From NCBI GenBank assembly GCA_964493955.1, contig CAZBPZ010000019.1, forward strand, positions 1 to 25,771: a stretch of 25,771 nucleotides of DNA, given 5' to 3'. Below the pieces are notes generated by a model. The model was not told the origin of the DNA. It made no database searches and saw nothing but the letters and a program-made list of their open reading frames with translations. The stretch comes from CAZBPZ01 sp964493955 (GTDB taxonomy: Bacteria > Chloroflexota > Dehalococcoidia > Dehalococcoidales > Fen-1064). How positions within the stretch are numbered: position 1 is the stretch's first letter; every line of letters starts with the position of its first letter. Both the position numbers and the translations under genes were made by a program. Below are positions 1-6,296 of the stretch, piece by piece.

Positions 1-665
1 CCGTCGCCCTTGTCGCCCTGGTAGGCGATGGCATAGACGCTACCGGAGACGAGGACGATGCTCGGCTCCTCACCCGCGGCCGGGTCGAATGTCAGCGAGT
101 CAATCGTGGAGCTGCCAATCTGTCCGTCAGTCTCAATCTGCACCGTGGCCACGGTGCCATTGTTGCCGGCGGTACCCTGGTAGGCGATGGCGTAAATCGG
201 GCCGGTGCCGCCCGAGGTATCGCTGGCGAAGCGGAAGTGGACCGTCACGCTGTTGATTGCCTCGGTGCCGGTGGTGTTGTCGGTGAGGCCGTACAGGTCC
301 TGCTGGTACGAGGTGGAGCTGGTGTAAACGTAGGTGGTGCGGTCATCGGGGGTGATGTCGTCCACCTTGTCCCAGTGTTCACCGGAATCGGGTACCTGGT
401 GGTCGATGCCGGTAATATCACCCGGTGCGCCGGGGCGGAGTATCTCGGTGTCGCCGCCACCGCCGGGGATGACCGAGGGCCAGTCCGGCTGGTTGCCCGG
501 GGGAGCAGCCTGATACTGGACAAAGTCACCCGCGGCCTCAATGTCGGCCGTGATGCTTGCCTGGGTATAGGTGAAGGCAAACGAACCCGTGGTAACCGCC
601 AGGGCCACGGCCAGGGCGGCTGCCAGGATAACATTCCTCTTTGTTCGGGTGGGCTGTTCCATCAT
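1..665 (-). CDS. secreted repeat protein, 3' end cut by window edge
   Basis: This reading frame is open from an ATG pair at 665/662 to the left edge (about 221 codons seen). Residues 7-30 form a signal peptide or membrane anchor: basic TRTKR, then an alanine/leucine/valine-rich stretch ending TTGSFAF. This pattern recalls TasA/camelysin-type exported proteins. The mature part is acidic and rich in Thr, Gly and Asp. It contains the motif YAIAYQG twice, 53 codons apart, so the missing part probably carries more repeats, perhaps beta-propeller blades. The leader segment resembles the anchor region of the next gene upstream (732-1490), which suggests common origin and a shared export route. It is probably the last gene of a set with 1609-2397 and 732-1490. 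The function is not recognised; a surface or adhesive role is inference. Confidence 0.8.
   Translation of the reverse strand, partial: MMEQPTRTKRNVILAAALAVALAVTTGSFAFTYTQASITADIEAAGDFVQYQAAPPGNQPDWPSVIPGGGGDTEILRPGAPGDITGIDHQVPDSGEHWDKVDDITPDDRTTYVYTSSTSYQQDLYGLTDNTTGTEAINSVTVHFRFASDTSGGTGPIYAIAYQGTAGNNGTVATVQIETDGQIGSSTIDSLTFDPAAGEEPSIVLVSGSVYAIAYQGDKGD
16..191 (-). repeat. two copies of a 159-bp (53-residue) coding repeat
   Basis: The 17-base string CCCTGGTAGGCGATGGC occurs at 16-32 and again at 175-191, exactly 159 bp apart and in frame. It encodes the AIAYQG core of the secreted protein. The residues between the copies make one repeat unit. The second unit continues past the window edge. 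Confidence 0.7.
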
Positions 666-731
666 CAGGGTGATTCCCCGGGGAGGGGAGGGCCGTTTGC
701 TGGGTGGCCCTCCCCTCACGCCGTTTCAGCT

Positions 732-1490
732 CTAGTTGGTGCCTTTCTGGACCACCTGGGCGAAGATGTTGGGGTCCTCGTAGTCGGAGGTCCAGCCGCC
801 GCCCTTGTTGGCCTTGTAGAAGCCACCGTTCAGCTTAATGTCGATGTAATTGGAGCCATCGCCCCCGCTGTCATAGCCGGTGACCTCGATTTCTGCCACC
901 GGCTTCTGCAGGCTGAGGACGACCTCGGACGGGCTGGATGTTACAGTGGTGAAGCCGCCCGAGCCGCTCACGGCCGAGAACCGCATGTTGAGGACCTGGT
1001 AGACCTCGGACAGCTCGTCAACGTTGGTGAGTGTCAGGATGAGGACGAAGTCGCCGCTGAAGCCGTCGGCCGGGGTCAGCTTGAAGACCTCGGAGGTGGT
1101 GCCGGTCCTGCCGACGAACTTACCGAAGGTCGTCCAGGAAGGGGTGTTGCCGGTCGTGACGGCGATGAAGTCGCTTTCCGGGGTGACGGTGGCCGTCACG
1201 CTGGCGGTGAGCGCCGTGGCGGCGAAGGTGCCGCCGGTGATTGCCATCGCCAGCAGCATGGCGCCGACGATGAGCAGGCCGCGGCGGCTCTTGTTGACGA
1301 AGCGGACCTTGTCATTATCGACCAGCACGGTCTCAGGCTCCTGTTCGGGCTTGAGGGGCCGGTCATTGAGGCGTACCTTGGCCTTCTCCGGGATACCCAG
1401 TTCGTCCCGATACCGGGCACGTACCTGGGCCAGGCTCTGGCCAGCCAGGTCCGCCGTCTCGACGTAGTCGCCGTAGTGTATCTCTACCAT
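732..1490 (-). CDS. membrane-anchored protein with ubiquitin-like (beta-grasp) N-terminal domain
   Basis: The start is ATG 1490, preceded by a strong AAGGAGGAG site; an in-frame ATG at 1574 has no such site. The product is 252 residues. Residues 1-67 look like a beta-grasp, ubiquitin/ThiS-like domain: a strand from VEIHYG, a helix with VRARYRDELG, then VRLNDRPLKP and VDNDKVRFV, which mimic the usual (V)LNGxPV...LKDGDxVxF strands. Residues 71-90 are hydrophobic (GLLIVGAMLLAMAITGGTFA), followed by a Thr/Val-rich extracytoplasmic region of about 160 residues. The anchor and following strand resemble the exported protein at 1-665. The topology implied is a cytoplasmic ubiquitin-like domain, one helix and an outside beta-rich domain. 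No known function is recognised; the domain call rests on pattern only. Confidence 0.75.
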   Translation of the reverse strand: MVEIHYGDYVETADLAGQSLAQVRARYRDELGIPEKAKVRLNDRPLKPEQEPETVLVDNDKVRFVNKSRRGLLIVGAMLLAMAITGGTFAATALTASVTATVTPESDFIAVTTGNTPSWTTFGKFVGRTGTTSEVFKLTPADGFSGDFVLILTLTNVDELSEVYQVLNMRFSAVSGSGGFTTVTSSPSEVVLSLQKPVAEIEVTGYDSGGDGSNYIDIKLNGGFYKANKGGGWTSDYEDPNIFAQVVQKGTN

Positions 1491-1513
1491 TTTTTCTCCT
1501 CCTTGGTGAGACT

Positions 1514-1549
1514 GAGAAGGTTTCAGGGCTATACCCTGACCTTTTTCTC
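1514..1549 (-). promoter_or_regulatory. 5' leader stem-loop of the ubiquitin-like gene
   Basis: A perfect core stem TCAGGG/CCCTGA (1523-1528 with 1534-1539, loop CTATA) is extended outward by GG/CC and GAGAA against TTCTC, with small bulges. It lies 24 bases upstream of the 1490 start, next to the ribosome-binding site. It could be an mRNA-stabilising or attenuating hairpin. It does not match any riboswitch class I know. Confidence 0.45.
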
Positions 1550-1608
1550 TCGTTGCCGGGTTACCGCGCCTCATCTTTTATATGAGCTACATACCTCTAC
1601 CTCCTCGT

Positions 1609-2397
1609 CTAAGCGGCGTCACCGGTCAGAGACCTGAAGCGCTCCCTCAGGCTCTCCTTGAAGGCGGTGAACTCGTCCTTCGTTACGAATTCCGTGGCGC
1701 CGGCCCCGGCCAGCCGGTTTCTGATTCCGGCGGGCAGCAAGCCTGCCTGGGCAGCCGCCAGTACCTGGCGGACGTAGTCGTTGGTTACCAGCTTGGACAC
1801 GATGAAGCCGAAGGAGCGGGAGGCCTCGGCCTCGCTGATGTTGAGGGCCTGGCAGACCCTGTCAACCGGCGTGCCGTTGGCAATCTGGTGCAGCAGCTCG
1901 GTCTCGCCCGGCGTCAGCTTGGCCAGGAGGTTGTCCACCTGCTCGTCGATGATGCCGAATTCCTCGAACTCGTCGAGGATATGGGAGGCAATCACCGGCC
2001 GGAGCAGGGCGTCGGTGATGGGGCGCTCACCACCGGCCACGGCCCGTATTGCCTCAATCAGGTCAGCCGGGTCAGCGTCCTTGGCAAGGCAGGCGCTGGC
2101 CCCGCTGCGCAGCGCCATGAAGAGCTGCTCGTCATCGTCGTTGTCCATTATCAGCAGCACGGCCACGGCGGGGAAGTTCTGCCGGAGGTATCCGGCCACC
2201 CGGATGCCTTCCAGCTTGTCATGGTTGGTGTTGAGTACGGCCACGTCAGGCGGGTTTGTCTGGATTGCCTTGAGGGCCTCGGCGCTGCTCGTTGCCTCAC
2301 CGATGACTTCGATGTCCTCCTCGCCGGAGAGCGTGAAATGGATTCCTTCCCGGAACAGCACCTGCCAGTCTGAAAGGAAGACACTTATCCTGTTCAT
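1609..2397 (-). CDS. NarL/LuxR-type response-regulator-like protein with degenerate receiver
   Basis: The protein has 262 residues. Residues 1-125 form a receiver fold (SDWQVLFREGI near the N-terminus, then alternating strands and helices, and AKD near residue 107). Residues about 160-215 form a LuxR-type helix-turn-helix beginning LTPGETELLHQIANG. The phosphoacceptor position carries Asn56 (DVAVLNTN) where the family has Asp. The usual acidic pair reads Ser9-Asp10, and no Thr/Ser is clear after strand 4. It is therefore unlikely to be phosphorylated in the usual way. A C-terminal extension of about 45 charged residues follows the DNA-binding domain. It lies ahead of the ubiquitin-like gene (118 bp gap), so it may control that set. 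The start ATG has AAGGAG nine bases upstream. Confidence 0.85.
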   Translation of the reverse strand: MNRISVFLSDWQVLFREGIHFTLSGEEDIEVIGEATSSAEALKAIQTNPPDVAVLNTNHDKLEGIRVAGYLRQNFPAVAVLLIMDNDDDEQLFMALRSGASACLAKDADPADLIEAIRAVAGGERPITDALLRPVIASHILDEFEEFGIIDEQVDNLLAKLTPGETELLHQIANGTPVDRVCQALNISEAEASRSFGFIVSKLVTNDYVRQVLAAAQAGLLPAGIRNRLAGAGATEFVTKDEFTAFKESLRERFRSLTGDAA

Positions 2398-2484
2398 CTC
2401 ACCGCTCCTTGTGGGTCAACCCCCTTGTCTGGTGGGGCCAGCCGGACCGGACCGAAGGTGCCGTCGCTGGGCCCTGCACTTGTC

Positions 2485-2490
2485 ATTTAA
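2485..2490 (-). promoter_or_regulatory. extended -10 element for the degenerate regulator gene
   Basis: Read on the minus strand, TGG is followed by TTAAAT, an extended -10. No good -35 hexamer lies 17 bp upstream, as expected of an activator-dependent promoter. The direct-repeat block at 2521-2560 sits 31 bp upstream. Confidence 0.4.
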
Positions 2491-2520
2491 CCATGCCTGC
2501 GGGGGCCGTTGCATAAATAT

Positions 2521-2560
2521 GCTAAACGTTGCGTAAAGGAATCATAAAGATTTCATAAAG
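2521..2560 (-). promoter_or_regulatory. four direct repeats with 11-bp period, PhoB/PhoP-type operator
   Basis: On the plus strand the heptamers CATAAAG (2554), CATAAAG (2543), CGTAAAG (2532) and GCTAAAC (2521) begin exactly 11 bp apart; all share TAAA at positions 3-6. Minus-strand reading is CTTTATG, CTTTATG, CTTTACG, GTTTAGC. Seven-base units at one helical turn are the known binding layout of PhoB/PhoP-type winged-helix regulators. The only such regulator in the window is encoded next door at 2632-3327, which makes it the best candidate ligand. Confidence 0.6.
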
Positions 2561-2631
2561 AAAAACGGGGGTCAGGAAGGGTTCAGGGGTCACGGCGGCG
2601 GACCGGCCCCCGGGCTACCCCGGGTGGGCGG

Positions 2632-3327
2632 CTATTCCGGCCGTACAAACTTGTAGCCCATGCCGTGCTCGGTCACGATGATAGCGGGCGAGTTGACGTT
2701 ATCGCCCAGCTTCTGCCGCAGGTGCTGGATGTGTACCCGCAGCAGGTCCCGGGTGTCCTGGTAGCCCTCACCCCAGACCTTGGTGAGCAGGTTCTCGTGT
2801 GTCAGCAGGCGGCCTTCATTCCTTATCAGGTGGCGCAGCAGCTTCATCTCGGTCGAGGTGAGCTTGACCGGCTTGCCATCGACCTTCACCTCGTTGCTGA
2901 CGAAGTTGACGTACAGCTTGCCGCTCTGGAACGGCCGCTCCTCGCTGCTGGCGCTGGGTACCCCCCGGGAGCGCCGCAGCACGGCCTCCACCCTGGCTAT
3001 CAGCTCGATGTGGCTGAAGGGCTTGACGATGTAGTCGTCCGCTCCCAGCTCCAGCCCCCGGGCGATATCAACATCCTCCCCCTTCACCGTCAGCATTATC
3101 ACCGGGACCTGCGTGAAGCGCCTCAGTTCGCGCAGCACCTGGAAGCCGTCCATGTCCGGCAGGTTGACATCCAGGATGACTATATCCGGGCTTTCGGCCT
3201 CGATGAGGTCCAGCCCGCTGCGGCCGTCACCGGCCGAGAGCACCTCGGCCCCGCTCCAGCGGAGCTGAAAGCAGAGGGTAACTACCTCGGCGATATCCGG
3301 GGCATCATCGATGACGACTACCTTCAC
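2632..3327 (-). CDS. PhoB/OmpR-family response regulator
   Basis: DNA-binding transcription regulator of 231 residues. The receiver domain (1-120) is intact: Asp7-Asp8, phosphoacceptor Asp53 in ILDVNLP, Thr80 and Lys102 in VKPF. The C-terminal winged helix shows LTSTEMKLLRHLIRNEG, then a recognition-helix region VHIQHLRQKLG and GMGYKF. I place the start at GTG 3327 because CAGGAGGG lies just upstream and the receiver begins there (VKVVVIDD); the open frame upstream overlaps the kinase gene and is not homologous. The gene overlaps the kinase end by 23 bp, so the two are translationally coupled and are a cognate pair. It probably binds the 11-bp repeats at 2521-2560. Confidence 0.93.
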   Translation of the reverse strand: MKVVVIDDAPDIAEVVTLCFQLRWSGAEVLSAGDGRSGLDLIEAESPDIVILDVNLPDMDGFQVLRELRRFTQVPVIMLTVKGEDVDIARGLELGADDYIVKPFSHIELIARVEAVLRRSRGVPSASSEERPFQSGKLYVNFVSNEVKVDGKPVKLTSTEMKLLRHLIRNEGRLLTHENLLTKVWGEGYQDTRDLLRVHIQHLRQKLGDNVNSPAIIVTEHGMGYKFVRPE

Positions 3328-4090
3328 CGGCCCTCCTGAATATCGGCAGGGTGAAGAAGAAGCTGCAGCCCTGGCCGGCCTGGCTCTCCACCCATATCTT
3401 GCCGCCATGCAGCTCCACCAGGAAGCGGGCAATGGCCAGCCCCAGCCCGCCCGTGCTGCCGGACGGCTTCACCTGGTAGTGCGGCTGGAATATCCGCTCC
3501 TGCTCTTCCGGGGGTATGCCACCGCAGGAGTCGCTGACGCGGATGGCCACCATCTGCCGGTCCATCTGCCAGGCACTGAGGCTTATCTCCCCGCCGTCCC
3601 GTGAGAACTTGTTGGCGTTGGAAAGCAGGTCCCAGAGTACCTGCTCGAGGTGCTGGCGGTCGGCGTGGACCAGGGGCAGGGACTCCGGCACGTCTATCTC
3701 AAGGCTCTGGTGGCGTTCCTGGAGCTGGGGGTGCAGGCGGGCGGCCACGTTGCTGATGACACGCCGGATGTCGACCGGCTCCGGCTGGAACTGGAAGTCG
3801 CGCACCTGGGGGCGGGGCATCTCCGCAAAGAAGGTGACCCTTTCGTTAAGGCGGTGGGCGTTGCGGATGATGGAGTTTATCAGCTTGGACTGGACGCTCC
3901 CCTCGGGGGCGTGCAGCTCCTCGGCAATCAGCTCGGCCGAGGCGATGATGGCCGTCAGCGACGTTTTGAGCTCGTGGGTCATCGCCGCCACGAAGTCCAG
4001 GCGCTCTGTATCATCGTGGTCGGCACCGTTTTGCGACAAGTTCGTAGCTACCCTTTCACCAGGCGTCTCACGCCGGTATAGATTACCCAT
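3305..4090 (-). CDS. sensor histidine kinase without sensor domain
   Basis: The protein has about 261 residues. The H-box is FVAAMTHELKTSL with His39; the proline usual in this motif is Ser. The catalytic domain follows with DLLSNANKFS (N-box), DSCGGIP (G1), an F-box (IFQPHYQ) and GGLGLAIARFLVELHGG (G2). There is no membrane segment, PAS or GAF domain in front of the H-box, so input must come from a partner. The gene overlaps the small membrane protein upstream by 43 bp if ATG 4090 is used. A TTG at 4039, just after that gene's stop, is an alternative start, and neither has a clear ribosome-binding site. It phosphorylates the regulator at 2632-3327 by inference from overlap. Confidence 0.9.
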   Translation of the reverse strand: MGNLYRRETPGERVATNLSQNGADHDDTERLDFVAAMTHELKTSLTAIIASAELIAEELHAPEGSVQSKLINSIIRNAHRLNERVTFFAEMPRPQVRDFQFQPEPVDIRRVISNVAARLHPQLQERHQSLEIDVPESLPLVHADRQHLEQVLWDLLSNANKFSRDGGEISLSAWQMDRQMVAIRVSDSCGGIPPEEQERIFQPHYQVKPSGSTGGLGLAIARFLVELHGGKIWVESQAGQGCSFFFTLPIFRRAGEGSRHR

Positions 4091-4284
4091 AGCCCCACCA
4101 GCAGCACCAGGATTCCCAGGACAGCGAACGGGTCTTCCCTGAGGCGGGCAAGCTCACCACCAATTAGCCCCCAGGCCCGGATGAAACCCGCCCAGTCTAT
4201 CTCCGGGCTTTCCCACATCCCGATGCCGAGGACAGCAACAGCCGCACCGACAATCACAAACGCCAGGCCCTTCAGGCGGCTCAT
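4048..4284 (-). CDS. small two-helix membrane protein
   Basis: The product has 78 residues. Hydrophobic helices lie at about residues 5-23 and 54-72, separated by an acidic/tryptophan-containing loop of about 30 residues (WESPEIDWAGF). GGGAGAAG precedes the ATG. It lies between the XRE regulator (31 bp gap) and the kinase (overlap). Because the kinase lacks a sensor, this protein may supply the membrane input module; that is inference. No family is recognised. Confidence 0.75.
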   Translation of the reverse strand: MSRLKGLAFVIVGAAVAVLGIGMWESPEIDWAGFIRAWGLIGGELARLREDPFAVLGILVLLVGLWVIYTGVRRLVKG

Positions 4285-4315
4285 GGCACTTCTCCCGGTG
4301 GGCAGACCACGCCCG

Positions 4316-4708
4316 CTACTCTCCGGTCTGCATTGTCTTGGCGATGCTGCGGAGAATGCTCAATATGCCAATCACGGCCCGTTGTACCTCGGCCGGCTCG
4401 CGGCTCAGCACCCGTGCCACGTAGGGGTCAAGCTGCCCGCCACCGTAGGCAGGAATGTGCTCACCGGTACGGGGAGGGGCAGCCGAGAGGTAACCTGCCA
4501 GGGCAAAGAGCTCGTTCTCCTCAAACCCCAGGGGGGCAGCAATTCTCCTCAGTACACGTGCCGAGGGAAAGCGCTCACCGCGCTCAATTCTGCCCAGGTG
4601 TGAGGCCGAGACGTGAGACCGCGCCGCCAGTTCTTGCAGCGTCAGCGGCAGGCTTATCCTCTGCTGCTTGAGGATACTGCCGATCTGGTTCCTGCGGTCT
4701 TCCTCCAC
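4316..4708 (-). CDS. XRE-family transcription regulator
   Basis: The product has 130 residues. An N-terminal helix-turn-helix (about 7-62) reads IGSILKQQRISLPLTLQELA, then SHVSASHLGRIERGERFPS, the typical Cro/CI fold. The C-terminal part is short and helical (residues 93-126), with no peptidase or cupin domain. The start is GTG 4708, at the predicted transcription start of the promoter at 4715-4744, so the mRNA would be leaderless. A perfect 14-bp palindrome sits in the spacer of that promoter and suggests self-repression. It is the first gene of the operon with the membrane protein, kinase and response regulator. Confidence 0.88.
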   Translation of the reverse strand: MEEDRRNQIGSILKQQRISLPLTLQELAARSHVSASHLGRIERGERFPSARVLRRIAAPLGFEENELFALAGYLSAAPPRTGEHIPAYGGGQLDPYVARVLSREPAEVQRAVIGILSILRSIAKTMQTGE

Positions 4709-4714
4709 CTTTCC

Positions 4715-4744
4715 ATTCTAGGTCTGACAGCTGTCAGGTGTCAA
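4715..4744 (-). promoter_or_regulatory. promoter of the XRE operon with palindrome in the spacer
   Basis: On the minus strand, TTGACA (4744-4739) and TAGAAT (4720-4715) are 18 bp apart. The perfect palindrome CTGACAGCTGTCAG occupies 4724-4737, filling most of the spacer, where a bound repressor would block polymerase. The XRE protein encoded just downstream is the natural candidate. Transcription would begin at about 4708, on the start codon. Confidence 0.65.
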
Positions 4745-4751
4745 GACGGGT

Positions 4752-4780
4752 GGCACTTCGGCCGGCGGGGCCGAAGTGCC
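4752..4780. repeat. perfect 12-bp inverted repeat between divergent promoters
   Basis: GGCACTTCGGCC (4752-4763) and its exact complement (4769-4780) are separated by five bases. The right arm abuts the -35 hexamer at 4781. It could be an operator for the divergent pair. A terminator role is unlikely, because no gene ends here. Confidence 0.6.
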
Positions 4781-4809
4781 TTGACCGCTCCTGGGGCCGG
4801 CCTTAGAAT
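4781..4809 (+). promoter_or_regulatory. promoter of the FAD dehydrogenase gene
   Basis: TTGACC (4781-4786) and TAGAAT (4804-4809) are 17 bp apart. Transcription from about 4816 leaves only about 10 bases before ATG 4826 and rules out the upstream ATG at 4808. Confidence 0.65.
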
Positions 4810-4825
4810 GGCACTGCAGGCAGCT

Positions 4826-6214
4826 ATGGCAGACAGGTACGATGTTGTCATTGTGGGGGGTGGCCCGGCGGGGATGTTCGCCGCCCTGGAATTGACCCGG
4901 GCTTCGCACCTCAGGGTGCTCCTGCTGGAGAAGGGCAGAGAGCTGGAGGAGCGCCGGTGCCCCGCCCGCCAGCAGAGCCGCCCCTGCATTGCCTGCCAGC
5001 CCTGTAACCTGGTCTGCGGTCTCGGTGGGGCCGGGGCCTTCAGCGACGGCAAGCTGACACTGTCATCAGAGGTGGGGGGTAACCTGGCCGACTACGTGGG
5101 TACCGAGGCCACGGCCGGGCTTATCCAGGAGGTTGACGCTACCTACCGGCACTTCGGGGCGCCGGACAGGCTGTACGGAGTAGGCCCCGGGGTTGACGAG
5201 CTGGGCCGGAAGGCAGCCAGGGTGGGGCTGCACCTCAAGCCGATGCCGGTGCGGCACCTGGGCACCGAGCACTGCCGCTTGGTGCTCCACGACATGTGGG
5301 AGCACTTGCGCCCCCGGGTTGATGTCAGGACGGGCACGGTGGTGGCCGACATCCTGGCGGATGACGGGCGGGTATGCGGGCTGACCACCGGGCGGGGCGA
5401 GGTGATAGAGTGCCACTATCTGGTGGTGGCCCCGGGGCGTGAGGGTGCCGGCTGGCTTGCCGGGGAGGCGGAGCGGCTCCACCTGACGGTCCGGCAGAAC
5501 CCGGTCGATGTCGGGGTGCGGGTCGAGGTGCCCAGCGCCGTCATGCAGGAGTTCTGCGATATCCTCTACGAGGGTAAGCTGGAGTACATTTCGCCCACCT
5601 TTCGTGACCGCGTCCGCACCTTCTGCATGTGTCCCGGCGGCGAGGTCATCGTTGAGTCTACCGGTGGGGCTGACCCGGTTATAACCGTCAACGGGCACAG
5701 CTACGCCGGGCACAGCACGGAAAACACGAACTTTGCCCTGCTGGTAAGCACCACCTTTACCGAGCCCTTCCACGAGCCGGAGGCCTACGGCAAGTACCTG
5801 GCGCGGCTGGCCAACCTGCTGGCCGGGGGTGTGCTGGTGCAGCGCCTGGGCGACCTGATGCAGGGCCACCGTTCCACCCCGGAGCGCCTCGGCCGCGGCG
5901 GTGTCAGGCCCACCCTGGCCAGTGCCACCCCGGGCGACCTCTCCTTTGCCCTGCCGTACCGCCACCTTACCGGGCTGGTGGAGATGCTGGGGGCGATGCA
6001 GCGCCTCATCCCCGGTGTCTCCGGGCCGGACACGCTGCTCTACGGGGTGGAGGTCAAGTTTTACTCGAACCGCCTGCAGCTGAGCCCGGTGCTTGAGACC
6101 GGCATTGCCAACCTCTTTGCCGCCGGTGACGGCGCCGGTGTCAGCCGCGGCCTCATCCAGGCCTCGGCCTCGGGGGTGGTGGTCGCCCGTGAGATACTGC
6201 GCCGCGCTGCCTGA
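4826..6214 (+). CDS. FAD-dependent dehydrogenase, COG2509-like
   Basis: Flavoprotein of 462 residues. The FAD dinucleotide-binding motif VVIVGGGPAGM starts at residue 7. A cysteine-rich stretch follows (CPARQQSRPCIACQPCNLVCG) and then GGAGAFSDGKL, a combination I associate with the COG2509 group of uncharacterised dehydrogenases. Near the C-terminus AAGDGAGVSRGLIQASASG forms the second FAD contact. The start ATG 4826 is set by the promoter at 4781-4809 and by homology at the motif; the frame stays open far upstream and a longer start is not credible. The natural substrate is unknown. It is a single gene, divergent from the XRE operon. Confidence 0.88.
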   Translation: MADRYDVVIVGGGPAGMFAALELTRASHLRVLLLEKGRELEERRCPARQQSRPCIACQPCNLVCGLGGAGAFSDGKLTLSSEVGGNLADYVGTEATAGLIQEVDATYRHFGAPDRLYGVGPGVDELGRKAARVGLHLKPMPVRHLGTEHCRLVLHDMWEHLRPRVDVRTGTVVADILADDGRVCGLTTGRGEVIECHYLVVAPGREGAGWLAGEAERLHLTVRQNPVDVGVRVEVPSAVMQEFCDILYEGKLEYISPTFRDRVRTFCMCPGGEVIVESTGGADPVITVNGHSYAGHSTENTNFALLVSTTFTEPFHEPEAYGKYLARLANLLAGGVLVQRLGDLMQGHRSTPERLGRGGVRPTLASATPGDLSFALPYRHLTGLVEMLGAMQRLIPGVSGPDTLLYGVEVKFYSNRLQLSPVLETGIANLFAAGDGAGVSRGLIQASASGVVVAREILRRAA

Positions 6215-6231
6215 AGGGCGGGTTGTTTACC

Positions 6232-6260
6232 TTGACACCTGCCGGGGCCGTCCCTAGAAT
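6232..6260 (+). promoter_or_regulatory. promoter of the YqeY-like gene
   Basis: TTGACA (6232-6237) and TAGAAT (6255-6260) are spaced by exactly 17 bp. This is the closest match to the sigma-70 consensus on the plus strand of this region. The predicted start is about 6267, giving a 30-base leader. Confidence 0.7.
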
Positions 6261-6296
6261 TGGAACGTACCGGCCATTCGTGATGCGGGGTTTGAA

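Noticed and set aside
245..634. 129-codon minus-strand frame at the left edge
   Set aside because: It is Pro/Thr/Arg-rich with no strand or helix pattern. The overlapping frame from 665 has a signal peptide and repeats and is the real gene.
1491..1582. Possible c-di-GMP or other riboswitch in the leader of the ubiquitin-like gene
   Set aside because: The stem-loop is real, but none of the conserved sequence blocks of the c-di-GMP, SAM, fluoride or cobalamin classes are present.
237..1637. 466-codon open frame on the plus strand
   Set aside because: It runs antisense through two minus-strand genes with good ribosome sites and recognisable leaders. It has no start signal and a Gly/Val/Asp-rich shadow composition.
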